Below are positions 1 to 7,937 of a stretch of 19,269 nucleotides of DNA, piece by piece. The notes beneath the pieces are model-generated. The model did not search any database and was not told the origin of the DNA. It saw nothing but the letters and a program-made list of their open reading frames with translations. Source of the stretch: Candidatus Dojkabacteria bacterium UBA2177 (GTDB lineage Bacteria > Patescibacteriota > Dojkabacteria > SC72); the NCBI GenBank assembly GCA_002328805.1, contig DCVX01000041.1, forward strand, positions 1 to 19,269, given 5' to 3'. The translations under genes were made by a program, and so were the position numbers. The stretch's first letter is position 1. Each line of letters starts with the position of its first letter.

Positions 1-1937
1 AGGTAGCAATGCAATACACAGATGGGATGGAAGAGGATGTTAGATGCTATACCAATAACATAGTGAATCCAGAAGGAGGGACTCATCTAGCTGGTTTTAG
101 AACTGCAGTAACTAGTGCTTTTAATAACTACGCCCAAAAGGAAGAATACCTGAAGGGGGTCGATGGCAATTTAAGTGGAGATGATGTTAGAGAAGGTCTA
201 ACCGCAGTCATATCTGTTAAGGTTGCAGACCCTCAATTCGAAGGTCAGACAAAGATAAAGCTTAATAATCCTGAGGTTAAGAGTATTGTAGCTAGGGTTG
301 TAAGGGATGAAATCACAACATACTTAGAAGAAAACCCCAAAGAAGCGAAAGATATTGTTGGCAAAGCTGTTCTAGCAAACAAAGCGAAAGCAGCAGCAAA
401 AGCAGCAAGAGATGCTGTAATTAGAAAGAGTGCACTAGAATCTACAACATTACCAGGAAAGTTGGCAGATTGTACTAGTAATGACCCTGCGGTTAGTGAG
501 TTATTCATAGTAGAGGGCGACTCTGCAGGCGGCTGCTTTTCTGGCGATACTAAGGTTGCATTAGCAGATGGAAGATCCGTCAGCTTTCTGGAATTAATAA
601 AAGAGCAGAAGCAAGGTAAAACTAACTACTGCTATACAATCTCTAAGGATGGAAGAATCGCTGTCTCTGAGATAAGGAATGTACGAAGAACTAAACAAAA
701 CACAAGAGTAGTTAAGGTTACTTTAGACAATCAAGAAGAAATTATTTGTACTCCAGATCATAAGTTCATGTTAAGAGACGGTTCTTACAAGCAGGCAAGG
801 GATCTTACTCCAGAAGATTCTTTAATGCCTCTTTATAGGAAGCTTTCAGAGAAAAAAGGAAGGATTACAATTAAAGGGTATGAAATGGTATTAAACCCTT
901 CTACTTCTAGATGGGTATTCACACACTTACTATCCTCAGAGTCTCTAACTAATCCCAAGACCATATTAGGAATACTAAGAAGAACTCCTGATTTTAGAAT
1001 AAAAAGAAAAAAGGCATATAACAGAACATATCTGGACAGAGGACTTAAGGTTATGAAGTCTATTTATGATCATTTTGGAGAAATATCCGAAGAAATATAT
1101 GACAAAGTAAGAATGGAATTAAACGACAAAACTCTAATAAAAATGTCAACTATATGTGACAGATTTTTTAACGGTGATACTGCCAGATTAGAGGATGCTG
1201 TAAAAAACTACAATCACAAAATAGTTTCAATCGAATACCTAAAGAAAAAGATTGATGTGTTCGACCTAGAAGTACCTCACACACATAATTTTGCTCTACA
1301 TAGTGGAGTGTTTGTACATAACAGTGCAAAACAAGGAAGAGATAGACACACTCAAGCAATACTTCCATTAAGAGGTAAAATCATGAATACCCAAAAATAT
1401 AGAGTAGACAGAGTTCTTTCTAACAACGAATTCAATGACATAACAACCGCACTAGGAGTAGGTATTGGAGAAACCTTAGATATCTCAAAGCTTAGATATC
1501 ATAAAATCATAATAATGAGTGACGCTGATGTAGATGGACTTCACATTACAACTCTAGTTCTTACATTGCTATTTAGATTCTTCAAACCCCTCATAAAAGA
1601 AGGCTATGTATATGTAGCACAACCTCCTCTACATAAGGTAGAAATAGGAAAAAAGAAATACTACTTCATAAGTGACGCAGAGAAAGATGCCTTCGTTAAG
1701 AAAGCAAAAATAGAAGGAAAGGTACCCGTAGAAAATAGATTTAAGGGGCTAGGAGAAATGAACCCTGACCAGTTATGGGAGACAACTATGAATCCTGAAA
1801 CAAGAGTACTCAAGAGAGTCGAAATCCAAGATGCAGAAGAGGCAGAAAAAACATTTGAAATGCTCATGGGGACAGAAGTTCCACCAAGGAGAAGATTTAT
1901 ACAAACATATGCGGCTAGTGCTAACTTAGACGTTTAA
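1..1937 (+). CDS. gyrB: DNA gyrase subunit B, C-terminal part, intein-containing (5' end outside window)
   Basis: ATPase subunit of DNA gyrase, the A2B2 enzyme that introduces negative supercoils. The reading frame is open to the left edge and begins inside the transducer domain (VAMQYTDG, then NNI.NPEGGTHL.GF), so the GHKL ATPase domain lies upstream; the ATG at 9 is internal, not a start. Counting from that ATG, the TOPRIM domain has its EGDSAGG motif with Glu169 and its DADVDG motif with Asp505, Asp507 and Asp509. The C terminus ends in the family-typical PPRRRFIQ...NLDV. A 263-residue intein (residues 176-438) splits EGDSAGG from SAKQGRDR, so the unspliced protein would have a broken TOPRIM catalytic site. 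gyrA follows after three bases, indicating co-transcription. Identification is very secure. Confidence 0.97.
   Translation, partial: VAMQYTDGMEEDVRCYTNNIVNPEGGTHLAGFRTAVTSAFNNYAQKEEYLKGVDGNLSGDDVREGLTAVISVKVADPQFEGQTKIKLNNPEVKSIVARVVRDEITTYLEENPKEAKDIVGKAVLANKAKAAAKAARDAVIRKSALESTTLPGKLADCTSNDPAVSELFIVEGDSAGGCFSGDTKVALADGRSVSFLELIKEQKQGKTNYCYTISKDGRIAVSEIRNVRRTKQNTRVVKVTLDNQEEIICTPDHKFMLRDGSYKQARDLTPEDSLMPLYRKLSEKKGRITIKGYEMVLNPSTSRWVFTHLLSSESLTNPKTILGILRRTPDFRIKRKKAYNRTYLDRGLKVMKSIYDHFGEISEEIYDKVRMELNDKTLIKMSTICDRFFNGDTARLEDAVKNYNHKIVSIEYLKKKIDVFDLEVPHTHNFALHSGVFVHNSAKQGRDRHTQAILPLRGKIMNTQKYRVDRVLSNNEFNDITTALGVGIGETLDISKLRYHKIIIMSDADVDGLHITTLVLTLLFRFFKPLIKEGYVYVAQPPLHKVEIGKKKYYFISDAEKDAFVKKAKIEGKVPVENRFKGLGEMNPDQLWETTMNPETRVLKRVEIQDAEEAEKTFEMLMGTEVPPRRRFIQTYAASANLDV
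534..1322 (+). mobile_element. GyrB mini-intein (in-frame protein-splicing element, HNH core lost)
   Basis: An in-frame insertion of 263 residues lies between EGDSAGG and SAKQGRDR of GyrB. Splicing motifs are complete. Block A begins with Cys176 (CFSGDTKVALADGR), block B has TPDH (Thr248 to His251), block F has VFDLEVPHTHNFAL, and block G ends GVFVHN with His437-Asn438, followed by the +1 extein Ser. It should therefore self-excise through the Cys1/Asn/Ser+1 pathway. From memory, the splicing blocks and insertion point closely match the cyanobacterial (Synechocystis) GyrB intein, which carries an HNH-type homing endonuclease. Here the central region of about 110 residues keeps flanks such as GYEMVLNP and an arm around DHFGEI, but shows no HNH metal-binding core (no HHxDF/NN-like motif). 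I therefore infer a splicing-competent, homing-dead relic. Confidence 0.93.
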
Positions 1938-1940
1938 AAA

Positions 1941-4652
1941 ATGAGTGAAGAAAAAAACATAAAAACACGAGAGAATAACGATTTAGACTTAACCTTTAAG
2001 CCTGGGACCACAGTAGCTAGATCTATCGTTGACGAAATGAAGTCCAATTATCTTGACTACTCTATGTCCGTTATTGTTTCAAGAGCACTCCCTGAGGTAA
2101 AAGACGGTCTTAAACCTTCACAGAGAAGAATCTTGGTCGCAATGAATGACCTAAATCTTCATCCTAATGCACATTACAGAAAGTCAGCAAAAATAGCTGG
2201 AGATACATCAGGTAACTACCATCCTCACGGAGAATCTGTCGTTTATCCGACATTGGTGAAAATGGCACAAGATTTCTCCACCAGATATCCTCTTGTAGAT
2301 GGACAGGGAAACTTCGGTTCCATAGATGGTGACTCACCAGCCGCAATGAGATATACCGAGGCCAGAATGGCAAAGATTACTCCTGCCTTGTTAGATGACC
2401 TAAATAAAGGAACAGTCACATATGTACCAAATTACGACGGAACTAGATTAGAACCTACAGTTTTACCCGCATTATTCCCAAATGTTTTGGCAAACGGTAG
2501 TGATGGTATAGCTGTCGGTATGGCAACAAAAATTCCTCCTCACAACTTAAGAGAGTTAATAGAGGCCCTACAGAAAATGATAACACAAGGCAATAAGTGG
2601 GAAGGGAAAGCGGTATACAACAACCTAAGAAAGAAGAAGGAAGCGAAGGAAGAGATTCCAGAGACTCTAAATTCCAAACCAACAGATTACTTAGAAAATT
2701 ACATCGGGAAAGATGACCTTAATCTTCAACACAAGATCGAAGAACTTAGAGCAGAGTTGAAAAAGAATGAAGAAGTTCTCTACCCAGAATTTAAATCTGA
2801 CATAACTCCCTCCGAGCTAATAGAGATAATTCCAGGTCCAGACTTTCCCACAGGAAGCACAATTTATGACCAGAAAGAGATATTAAACGCCTATGCCACA
2901 GGCAGAGGAAGAATATTACAAAGGGCCAAAGCCTCTATAGTCGAAGGGAAAAAGGGAAGATATCATATAGTTGTTACAGAGATTCCTTACCAAGTTAACA
3001 AGGCTCACATGACAGAAAAAATTGCAGACCTTGTTAAAGATAAAAAAATAAAGGGTATCGCAGACATTAGAGACGAATCTAGTAGGGAGGGCATGAGGTT
3101 AGTGATAATTCTTAAAAAGGATGCACAACCAAAAGCAGTATTAAACAAACTCTACAAGTATACAGAGATGCAGAAGGTCTTTAATGCGAACATGATTGCA
3201 CTTGTAGAACAGGAACCAAAGACATTACCTTTAAGGAGGTTCTTAGAATTATTCCTTTCATTTAGATTGGTCGTCACAATAAGAAGGTATGAGTTTGACC
3301 TTGCAGAAGCAAGATATCGAGGCCATATTTTAGAAGGCTTGCTTAAGGCTTTAGATATGTTAGATGAGGTTATTGCAACGATTAGAAAATCTAAATCTCA
3401 GGATACTGCTAAAACCAACCTTATGGACCAATTTGACTTTACTGAAGTTCAAGCACAAGCAATTTTAGATATGCAATTGAGGAGATTAGCAGCTTTAGAA
3501 AGGATGAAATTACAGAATGAACATAAAGAAATTAAGCAAAAAATAAAGGAATACAACGAAATTCTTGAGAATCAAGATCGAATTCTAGAGATTGTAAATA
3601 GTGACTTAGAAGAAGTTAAAGAGAAATATGGTGATAAGAGGAGAACAAAGGTTGTAAAGGGGAAAATCGATGAAATCTCCGAGGAGGACATGATAGCTTC
3701 TGAAGATACACTCGTCACAATTACACACACAGGATATATAAAGAGAGTCCCACCAAATACATATAGATCCCAGAATAGGGGAGGGAAGGGTGTGTCTGGA
3801 GGAGAAACAAAAGAAGGTGACTTCATAGAACATGCATTCCTCTGCAACACTCATGATGAACTTTTGCTTTTCACAAATAAAGGAAAGGTGTTCAATTTAA
3901 GAATATTTGAAATCCCTGAGTTAGGAAGAACAGCAAAGGGATTACCTCTAGTTAATTTAATACAGTTAGGTCCAGATGAAATTGTAACTTCTGTTTTAAC
4001 AAGAGATCCCAAGGGAGTTATCTCCAAAGAGGAAAATAAGGAGAAGGTTTACAAGTACTTTCTTATGGCTACAGAAAACGGAACTGTTAAGAAGACAGAA
4101 TTAAAGGAATTTGCAAAGATAAGAAGTAATGGTCTTACTGCTATAAATCTAGAAGAAGGAGACAATCTAAGTTGGGTTAGACCTACAACAGGAGAAGATG
4201 AGGTAATAATAATAACCAAGCATGGGAAATCCATCAGGTTTAAAGAGACAGATGTTAGAGCAATGGGAAGAAATACAAAGGGTGTTAAAGGTATCAGTTT
4301 CAAGAGGGAAGATGACTGTGTAATAGGTATGGGAATTGTAGAAAGTGAGAAACAGAGACTTCTTGTATTGTCAGAGTTTGGTTATGGAAAGATGTCACTT
4401 TTAGAGGAATATGGTACACAGAAGAGGGGTGGAACAGGAATCTTTACATTTAGAGTAACAAAAAAGACAGGAGATGTTGCTTCTGCAAGGTTGTTGTCAG
4501 AAAATGAGGAAGAAATTGTTGTCATATCTGAGAAATCAAAAGTTATAAGGGCAGATCTTAAGGCTGTTCCTGTTCAAGGAAGACAGACCTCTGGAGTAAA
4601 AGTTATGAACATCAATAACGGAGACAAGGTTGCTACTGTTGCAGTACTCTAA
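1941..4652 (+). CDS. gyrA: DNA gyrase subunit A
   Basis: DNA breakage-reunion subunit of gyrase, 903 residues. The catalytic tyrosine is Tyr138 in AAMRYTEAR. The quinolone-resistance region reads HPHGESVVYPTL: the Ser83 equivalent is Ser99, while the residue matching E. coli Asp87 is Pro103. The C-terminal beta-pinwheel contains a GyrA box, QNRGGKG (residues 611-617), which supports GyrA rather than ParC. A second, box-like QKRGGTG lies at 827-833. Compared with a usual length of about 800-870, an insertion of roughly 70 charged residues (about 216-287) lies between the MATKIPPHNL segment and SELIEIIPGPDFPTG. It begins three bases after gyrB with no clear Shine-Dalgarno (preceding bases TTTAAAAA), so translation probably depends on coupling to gyrB. 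Confidence 0.97.
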   Translation: MSEEKNIKTRENNDLDLTFKPGTTVARSIVDEMKSNYLDYSMSVIVSRALPEVKDGLKPSQRRILVAMNDLNLHPNAHYRKSAKIAGDTSGNYHPHGESVVYPTLVKMAQDFSTRYPLVDGQGNFGSIDGDSPAAMRYTEARMAKITPALLDDLNKGTVTYVPNYDGTRLEPTVLPALFPNVLANGSDGIAVGMATKIPPHNLRELIEALQKMITQGNKWEGKAVYNNLRKKKEAKEEIPETLNSKPTDYLENYIGKDDLNLQHKIEELRAELKKNEEVLYPEFKSDITPSELIEIIPGPDFPTGSTIYDQKEILNAYATGRGRILQRAKASIVEGKKGRYHIVVTEIPYQVNKAHMTEKIADLVKDKKIKGIADIRDESSREGMRLVIILKKDAQPKAVLNKLYKYTEMQKVFNANMIALVEQEPKTLPLRRFLELFLSFRLVVTIRRYEFDLAEARYRGHILEGLLKALDMLDEVIATIRKSKSQDTAKTNLMDQFDFTEVQAQAILDMQLRRLAALERMKLQNEHKEIKQKIKEYNEILENQDRILEIVNSDLEEVKEKYGDKRRTKVVKGKIDEISEEDMIASEDTLVTITHTGYIKRVPPNTYRSQNRGGKGVSGGETKEGDFIEHAFLCNTHDELLLFTNKGKVFNLRIFEIPELGRTAKGLPLVNLIQLGPDEIVTSVLTRDPKGVISKEENKEKVYKYFLMATENGTVKKTELKEFAKIRSNGLTAINLEEGDNLSWVRPTTGEDEVIIITKHGKSIRFKETDVRAMGRNTKGVKGISFKREDDCVIGMGIVESEKQRLLVLSEFGYGKMSLLEEYGTQKRGGTGIFTFRVTKKTGDVASARLLSENEEEIVVISEKSKVIRADLKAVPVQGRQTSGVKVMNINNGDKVATVAVL

Positions 4653-4669
4653 AGCAATCCCTCTGATAA

Positions 4670-4891
4670 TTACTCTATTCTCTCTATCCTTATCTCTCTA
4701 AAATATTCCTCCCCTGAAATCTCTTTAATATTTTTTGCTAATTCATCATATGTAAGTCCCATTTCTAAATTCCCTTTCGCTATCTCTTTATTAACCTCCT
4801 TTAAGTCATTTGCTAAATTAGCATTCACATACTTAACATACAAAGTCATTATTTCATTAATAATCTCCATTTTTTTCTTTGTTAAACTCAT
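4670..4891 (-). CDS. Small charged hypothetical protein (73 aa)
   Basis: I do not recognise this family. It encodes 73 residues rich in Lys, Glu, Asn and Ile, predicted largely helical, with no signal peptide, cysteine or membrane segment; it is probably cytoplasmic. The main support for reality is translational: the ATG is preceded by AGAGGAG with seven bases of spacing, the clearest ribosome-binding site in this half of the window. It converges on gyrA with 17 bases between the stop codons and no obvious terminator hairpin there. The short length and lack of recognisable motifs keep confidence moderate. Confidence 0.6.
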   Translation of the reverse strand: MSLTKKKMEIINEIMTLYVKYVNANLANDLKEVNKEIAKGNLEMGLTYDELAKNIKEISGEEYFREIRIERIE

Positions 4892-4898
4892 TTCTATA

Positions 4899-4905
4899 CT
4901 CCTCT
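4899..4905 (-). promoter_or_regulatory. Shine-Dalgarno AGAGGAG for the 73-aa gene
   Basis: Read on the minus strand, AGAGGAG ends seven bases before the ATG at 4891. Its presence contrasts with several neighbouring genes that lack any ribosome-binding site, and it supports both the start codon and the reality of this small gene. Confidence 0.6.
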
Positions 4906-5042
4906 AAATTTATTAATTTATTCTAATACAAAGAAAAATATACTTCCTGACCTAGATAACCGTAAAGAAAGCCTGTAAGGATATCACTATTGAAACATCG
5001 TTATATACTATTAAAACAGTGTTTTCAGTTATCTTTAAACAC

Positions 5043-5071
5043 TTGCCAATCGTCTACTAATCGTCTATACT
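5043..5071 (+). promoter_or_regulatory. Sigma70-type promoter of the fic gene (leaderless arrangement)
   Basis: TTGCCA (5043-5048), a 17-base spacer and TATACT (5066-5071) form a near-consensus vegetative promoter. Only six bases separate the -10 box from the ATG at 5078, so transcription should start at or next to the A of the start codon, and no Shine-Dalgarno is present. A 9-base direct repeat, AATCGTCTA, occurs at 5048-5056 and 5059-5067. Its 11-base period (one helical turn) places copies across the spacer and into the -10 box, like an operator. Upstream there is also a short palindrome AAAAC-AGT-GTTTT (5013-5025). Confidence 0.75.
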
Positions 5072-5077
5072 TAGACT

Positions 5078-6106
5078 ATGAATTTCTTACCAAAATATAC
5101 AATATCCAATCAGCTATTAAAAAATATTAAAGAGATTAATAAAGTAGTTGTAGAGTTAAATAACAAAAGATTCCCAAACCCAATCCTATACAAATTAAAT
5201 TCTCAGGCAAACATCCTGAGTACATATGCGTCCACAAGTATAGAGGGAAATAATCTACGATTAACAGAAGTTAAAAAGTTACTTAAGAGTAATCCTAAAA
5301 ATATTAAAGACACTGAGAGAGAGGTGTTAAATTACAATGAAGCTTTGGAATTTCTAAACAGTGGGATAAAGGATAAGAGTATTAGATTAAACAATAGCTT
5401 AATACAGAAGACACACCGGTTAGTAACTAAAAACTTATTATTAGGAGGAAATTGCGGAAAATACAGAGAAGATTCTGTTGTTGTACACAATCCTCTAACA
5501 AGAGAGATTATTTATCTTCCTCCAGATTATAAGGATGTAAAGAAATTGATGAGTACTTTACTTTCTTATGTAAAAGAGAACGAGGAGAATATAGATCCCT
5601 TAATTTTAGCCGGAATATTTCATAAGCAATTTGTATTAATCCATCCGTTTATAGATGGTAATGGTCGAACTTGTAGACTAGTGACAAAGGTATTATTAGC
5701 AGAGCTAGGAATAGATACTTTTGAATTATTTAGTTTTGAAACTTTTTATAATAAGGATGTTACAAAATATTTTAGTTTGGTTGGAGAACAGGGTAGTTAC
5801 TATGATTTAGAGAACAAGATTGATTTTACTTCTTGGTTAGAATATTTTACCGAAGGGATTCTAAATGAGATATTAAGAGTTAGAGAAATACTAGAAGATA
5901 AGGAATTAACACCAGAGTATACAATTCTTAAAGATCATAAAAGGATGTTGGAATATATTAAAATGAATGGCTTTATTACAGACCGAAAATACGCTGAATT
6001 AACAGACAGAGCAAAGGCTACTCGGGTTATGGATTTTAACAAGCTAAGAGATTTGGGTTTAATTGAAAGAAAGGGCAAGGGTAGAAGTACATACTATACT
6101 TTTTAA
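5078..6106 (+). CDS. Fic-domain protein (probable AMP-transferase) with C-terminal winged-helix-like domain
   Basis: Fic proteins transfer AMP from ATP to hydroxyl groups on target proteins, and some reverse the reaction. The 342-residue product carries the full catalytic motif HPFIDGNGRTCR (residues 189-200), with catalytic His189 and the GNGR phosphate-binding loop. Upstream it has an autoinhibitory helix motif, S-T-S-I-E-G-N (Ser52, Glu56, Gly57), matching (S/T)xxxE(G/N) placed N-terminal to the core, as in class II Fic proteins. The N-terminal region resembles Fic_N. The C terminus (about 275-342) looks like a winged helix, ending in LRDLGLIERKGKGRSTYY. No antitoxin gene is adjacent, consistent with internal inhibition. 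The gene has its own promoter and no Shine-Dalgarno. Target unknown; the gyrase genes just upstream are a tempting candidate because some Fic toxins AMPylate gyrase. Confidence 0.93.
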   Translation: MNFLPKYTISNQLLKNIKEINKVVVELNNKRFPNPILYKLNSQANILSTYASTSIEGNNLRLTEVKKLLKSNPKNIKDTEREVLNYNEALEFLNSGIKDKSIRLNNSLIQKTHRLVTKNLLLGGNCGKYREDSVVVHNPLTREIIYLPPDYKDVKKLMSTLLSYVKENEENIDPLILAGIFHKQFVLIHPFIDGNGRTCRLVTKVLLAELGIDTFELFSFETFYNKDVTKYFSLVGEQGSYYDLENKIDFTSWLEYFTEGILNEILRVREILEDKELTPEYTILKDHKRMLEYIKMNGFITDRKYAELTDRAKATRVMDFNKLRDLGLIERKGKGRSTYYTF

Positions 6107-6113
6107 TATATTG

Positions 6114-6119
6114 TAAAAT
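6114..6119 (+). promoter_or_regulatory. -10 box for the carboxypeptidase-sortase unit
   Basis: TAAAAT ends six bases before the ATG at 6126, the same placement as in the fic promoter, suggesting a leaderless mRNA. No convincing -35 hexamer is visible 16-18 bases upstream, so the promoter may be weak or the match may be chance. Confidence 0.4.
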
Positions 6120-6125
6120 AGTCAT

Positions 6126-6938
6126 ATGGAGAAAATATTAAACAGTATCTTTGCACTAATTCTCTCTGCCAATATGTACACTATTTCATATACAGATAGT
6201 AATATTGATGAAGAGAAGAACACGAGTGTAATATCATCGGAGATTCAGGAGAATATCGCTCTAGAGAAACTTTCTCCTGTAAAGGGGACTGTTGCAAGAA
6301 CTTCGGGAACTGCTTGGTGGTCATATCCTACTAACATTAAAGAAGCGACAAGAAGTGGGGATGACTTACTAGTTTTGGTAAACAAAGAATACCAACTTCC
6401 TAGCACATACGCTCCCACAGATTTAGTTAGTATTTGTACAAATATCCCTAACCTTAGATGTGTAAATAATACAAACTTTTTAATTCGCAATATTCTAATA
6501 TCTGACTTGCAAGAGATGGTCAATGCTGCAACCCAGGATGGGATAGACCTAAGTATTAGATCGGCATATCGCTCATATGCCACACAGCAGAGTACATATA
6601 ATTACTGGTTAGGTGTTAATGGTGGGAATGTCGGAGTAACAGACCAGATATCTGCTAGAGCAGGACATAGCCAACACCAATTAGGAACTGCAATAGATTT
6701 TAGTAGTGTAGAGATAAATGATGGGCTAGGGGGAACTTTTGCAAGCACACAAGCTAGTAAATGGTTAGCGGATAACGCATGGAAGTATGGTTTTGTAATA
6801 GGGTATCCTGCAGGTTATGAGAGTGTAACAGGATATAGCTATGAAAGTTGGCATTACAGGTATATCGGGAAAACCAATACACGAGAGTTGACTAATAGTG
6901 GTATGATATTAGAGTTATATTTAAGAAGTAAGAATTAA
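6126..6938 (+). CDS. VanY-family D-alanyl-D-alanine carboxypeptidase
   Basis: Zinc metallopeptidase of the VanY/LAS group, which trims the terminal D-Ala from peptidoglycan stem peptides outside the membrane. The 270-residue product has an N-terminal hydrophobic segment (about residues 4-20) acting as signal or anchor, then a low-complexity linker. The catalytic domain shows IRSAYRSYATQ (about 144-154), the zinc motif SQHQLGTAID (Ser182, His184, Asp191) and the C-terminal ESWHYRY (Trp242-His243), matching SxHxxGxAxD and the WH zinc ligand of the family. Four bases separate it from the sortase gene, so the two are probably co-transcribed and act on the cell wall. No Shine-Dalgarno precedes the ATG; the TAAAAT placement suggests a leaderless mRNA. 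Substrate specificity (D,D versus L,D) cannot be read from the sequence. Confidence 0.9.
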   Translation: MEKILNSIFALILSANMYTISYTDSNIDEEKNTSVISSEIQENIALEKLSPVKGTVARTSGTAWWSYPTNIKEATRSGDDLLVLVNKEYQLPSTYAPTDLVSICTNIPNLRCVNNTNFLIRNILISDLQEMVNAATQDGIDLSIRSAYRSYATQQSTYNYWLGVNGGNVGVTDQISARAGHSQHQLGTAIDFSSVEINDGLGGTFASTQASKWLADNAWKYGFVIGYPAGYESVTGYSYESWHYRYIGKTNTRELTNSGMILELYLRSKN

Positions 6939-6942
6939 TTAA

Positions 6943-7593
6943 ATGAACAGGAATCTTCTAAAAGCACTATCTAAAATATATTTAGTGTTTGGTATCATTC
7001 TAATATTCTTCGCTTTCTCCATTATTGCAATAACTTTCTACCCACAAATATGGTATTCACTCTCGAAGACAGCCACAGAAACAGAGGCCGCAACAATACA
7101 AGAACAGTTAACAGAGATAGAGGAGTATGAACCAGAGGAAGTTGAGGAAATCGAGAAACCCGAAACAACACTTCCTCCATTAGACACATCACTGCCTAGA
7201 GAGAATATCCTAAGAATAGCTTCAATAGGGGTGGATTCAGAGATATCCCAAAAACAAAATGCTGATGAAGGACTAGAAGAAGGTATCTGGATAGTTCCAG
7301 GTTTTGGGACTCCAGAGATTAATGATTTGCCAATAATAATTGCTGCACATAGATTCGGTTATGTATATTGGAGTTCAGACTTTAGACAAAAAAGTTCCTT
7401 TTACAATCTCCCCAAACTCAGAGTAGGGGATAGGGTTCAAATAATCTGGGATCAAAGAAGCTATGAATTTGAAGTATATAAAGCGGAGGACAATACACAA
7501 ATTACAGACTACGATGCAGACCTAATTCTTTATACTTGTAGAATGTATAACTCCCCAGTTAGGGTATTTAGATACCTAAATAGGGTGAATTAG
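6943..7593 (+). CDS. Sortase family transpeptidase
   Basis: Membrane-anchored cysteine transpeptidase that cleaves a C-terminal sorting signal and joins the surface protein to a nucleophile, usually cell-wall precursor. The 216-residue product has one N-terminal membrane helix (about 8-33) and then an acidic linker of about 50 residues (many Glu, Thr and Pro). The catalytic beta-barrel has the expected triad: His136 in IIIAAHRFGY, Cys199 in LILYTCRMY, and Arg207 or Arg210 in SPVRVFRY. It sits four bases after the VanY-like gene without its own clear Shine-Dalgarno, suggesting coupling. The 75-residue protein encoded just downstream has a sorting-signal-like tail and is the obvious candidate substrate. 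Class cannot be assigned with confidence; the long linker and TC active site are compatible with class D/E-like enzymes. Confidence 0.92.
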   Translation: MNRNLLKALSKIYLVFGIILIFFAFSIIAITFYPQIWYSLSKTATETEAATIQEQLTEIEEYEPEEVEEIEKPETTLPPLDTSLPRENILRIASIGVDSEISQKQNADEGLEEGIWIVPGFGTPEINDLPIIIAAHRFGYVYWSSDFRQKSSFYNLPKLRVGDRVQIIWDQRSYEFEVYKAEDNTQITDYDADLILYTCRMYNSPVRVFRYLNRVN

Positions 7594-7629
7594 AACATAA
7601 AATAAATATTCCCTTCTAAAAGGCAGATA

Positions 7630-7658
7630 TTGTATAAAATATAACTATAGGGTATAAT
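7630..7658 (+). promoter_or_regulatory. Sigma70-type promoter of the mini surface protein gene
   Basis: TTGTAT (7630-7635), a 17-base spacer and a perfect TATAAT (7653-7658) preceded by GGG. The predicted start is near 7665, giving a leader of about 28 bases without an obvious Shine-Dalgarno before the ATG at 7693. This gene can therefore be expressed independently of the sortase unit upstream. Confidence 0.75.
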
Positions 7659-7692
7659 GTATTCGTAGTTAAATTGTTCTTTACAATCTGCC

Positions 7693-7920
7693 ATGAAGAA
7701 GATAAATAAAGTCTTCTTGTTAGCTATCTTTGCTTTTGGAATCTTGACACTATTTAGATCCCCAGTATCAGCTGACGGATATACCCCTTATGGTCCTCAT
7801 ATACCAGAGGATACGGGGTTAGCAGACGCTGTATTGTTTAATATAGTGGCTGTATCCGCCTATGTTTCTGGATTAGGATTTATAGGAGTTTCTAAGTTTT
7901 TAAGCAATAAAATAGCTTAA
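7693..7920 (+). CDS. Miniature secreted protein with sorting-signal-like C terminus (75 aa), candidate sortase substrate
   Basis: The product begins with a classical signal peptide (KK, hydrophobic core, SPVSA) with probable cleavage after Ala27. It ends with a hydrophobic helix (about 46-66) and a short Lys-containing tail. Between them lies DGYTPYGPHIPEDTG. IPEDTG resembles LPxTG with one extra residue and is followed by the membrane segment and positive tail expected of a sorting signal. If cleavage falls between Thr41 and Gly42, the exported peptide would be only 14 residues (28-41). The neighbouring sortase supports this role. Alternatives are a simple two-helix membrane protein or a small lipidless anchor. 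The protein is not recognised by name; the separate strong promoter suggests high expression. Confidence 0.8.
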   Translation: MKKINKVFLLAIFAFGILTLFRSPVSADGYTPYGPHIPEDTGLADAVLFNIVAVSAYVSGLGFIGVSKFLSNKIA

Positions 7921-7937
7921 CTTGTAGATAGGGTGAG

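Noticed and set aside
534..1322. Cyanobacterial origin of the whole segment, given the cyanobacterial-like intein
   Set aside because: Inteins move laterally; the flanking genes, AT-rich composition and gene content do not look cyanobacterial.
9..1937. ATG at 9 as the true start of gyrB
   Set aside because: The frame is open to the left edge (VA before Met), and the sequence begins mid-transducer domain; the ATPase domain must be upstream.
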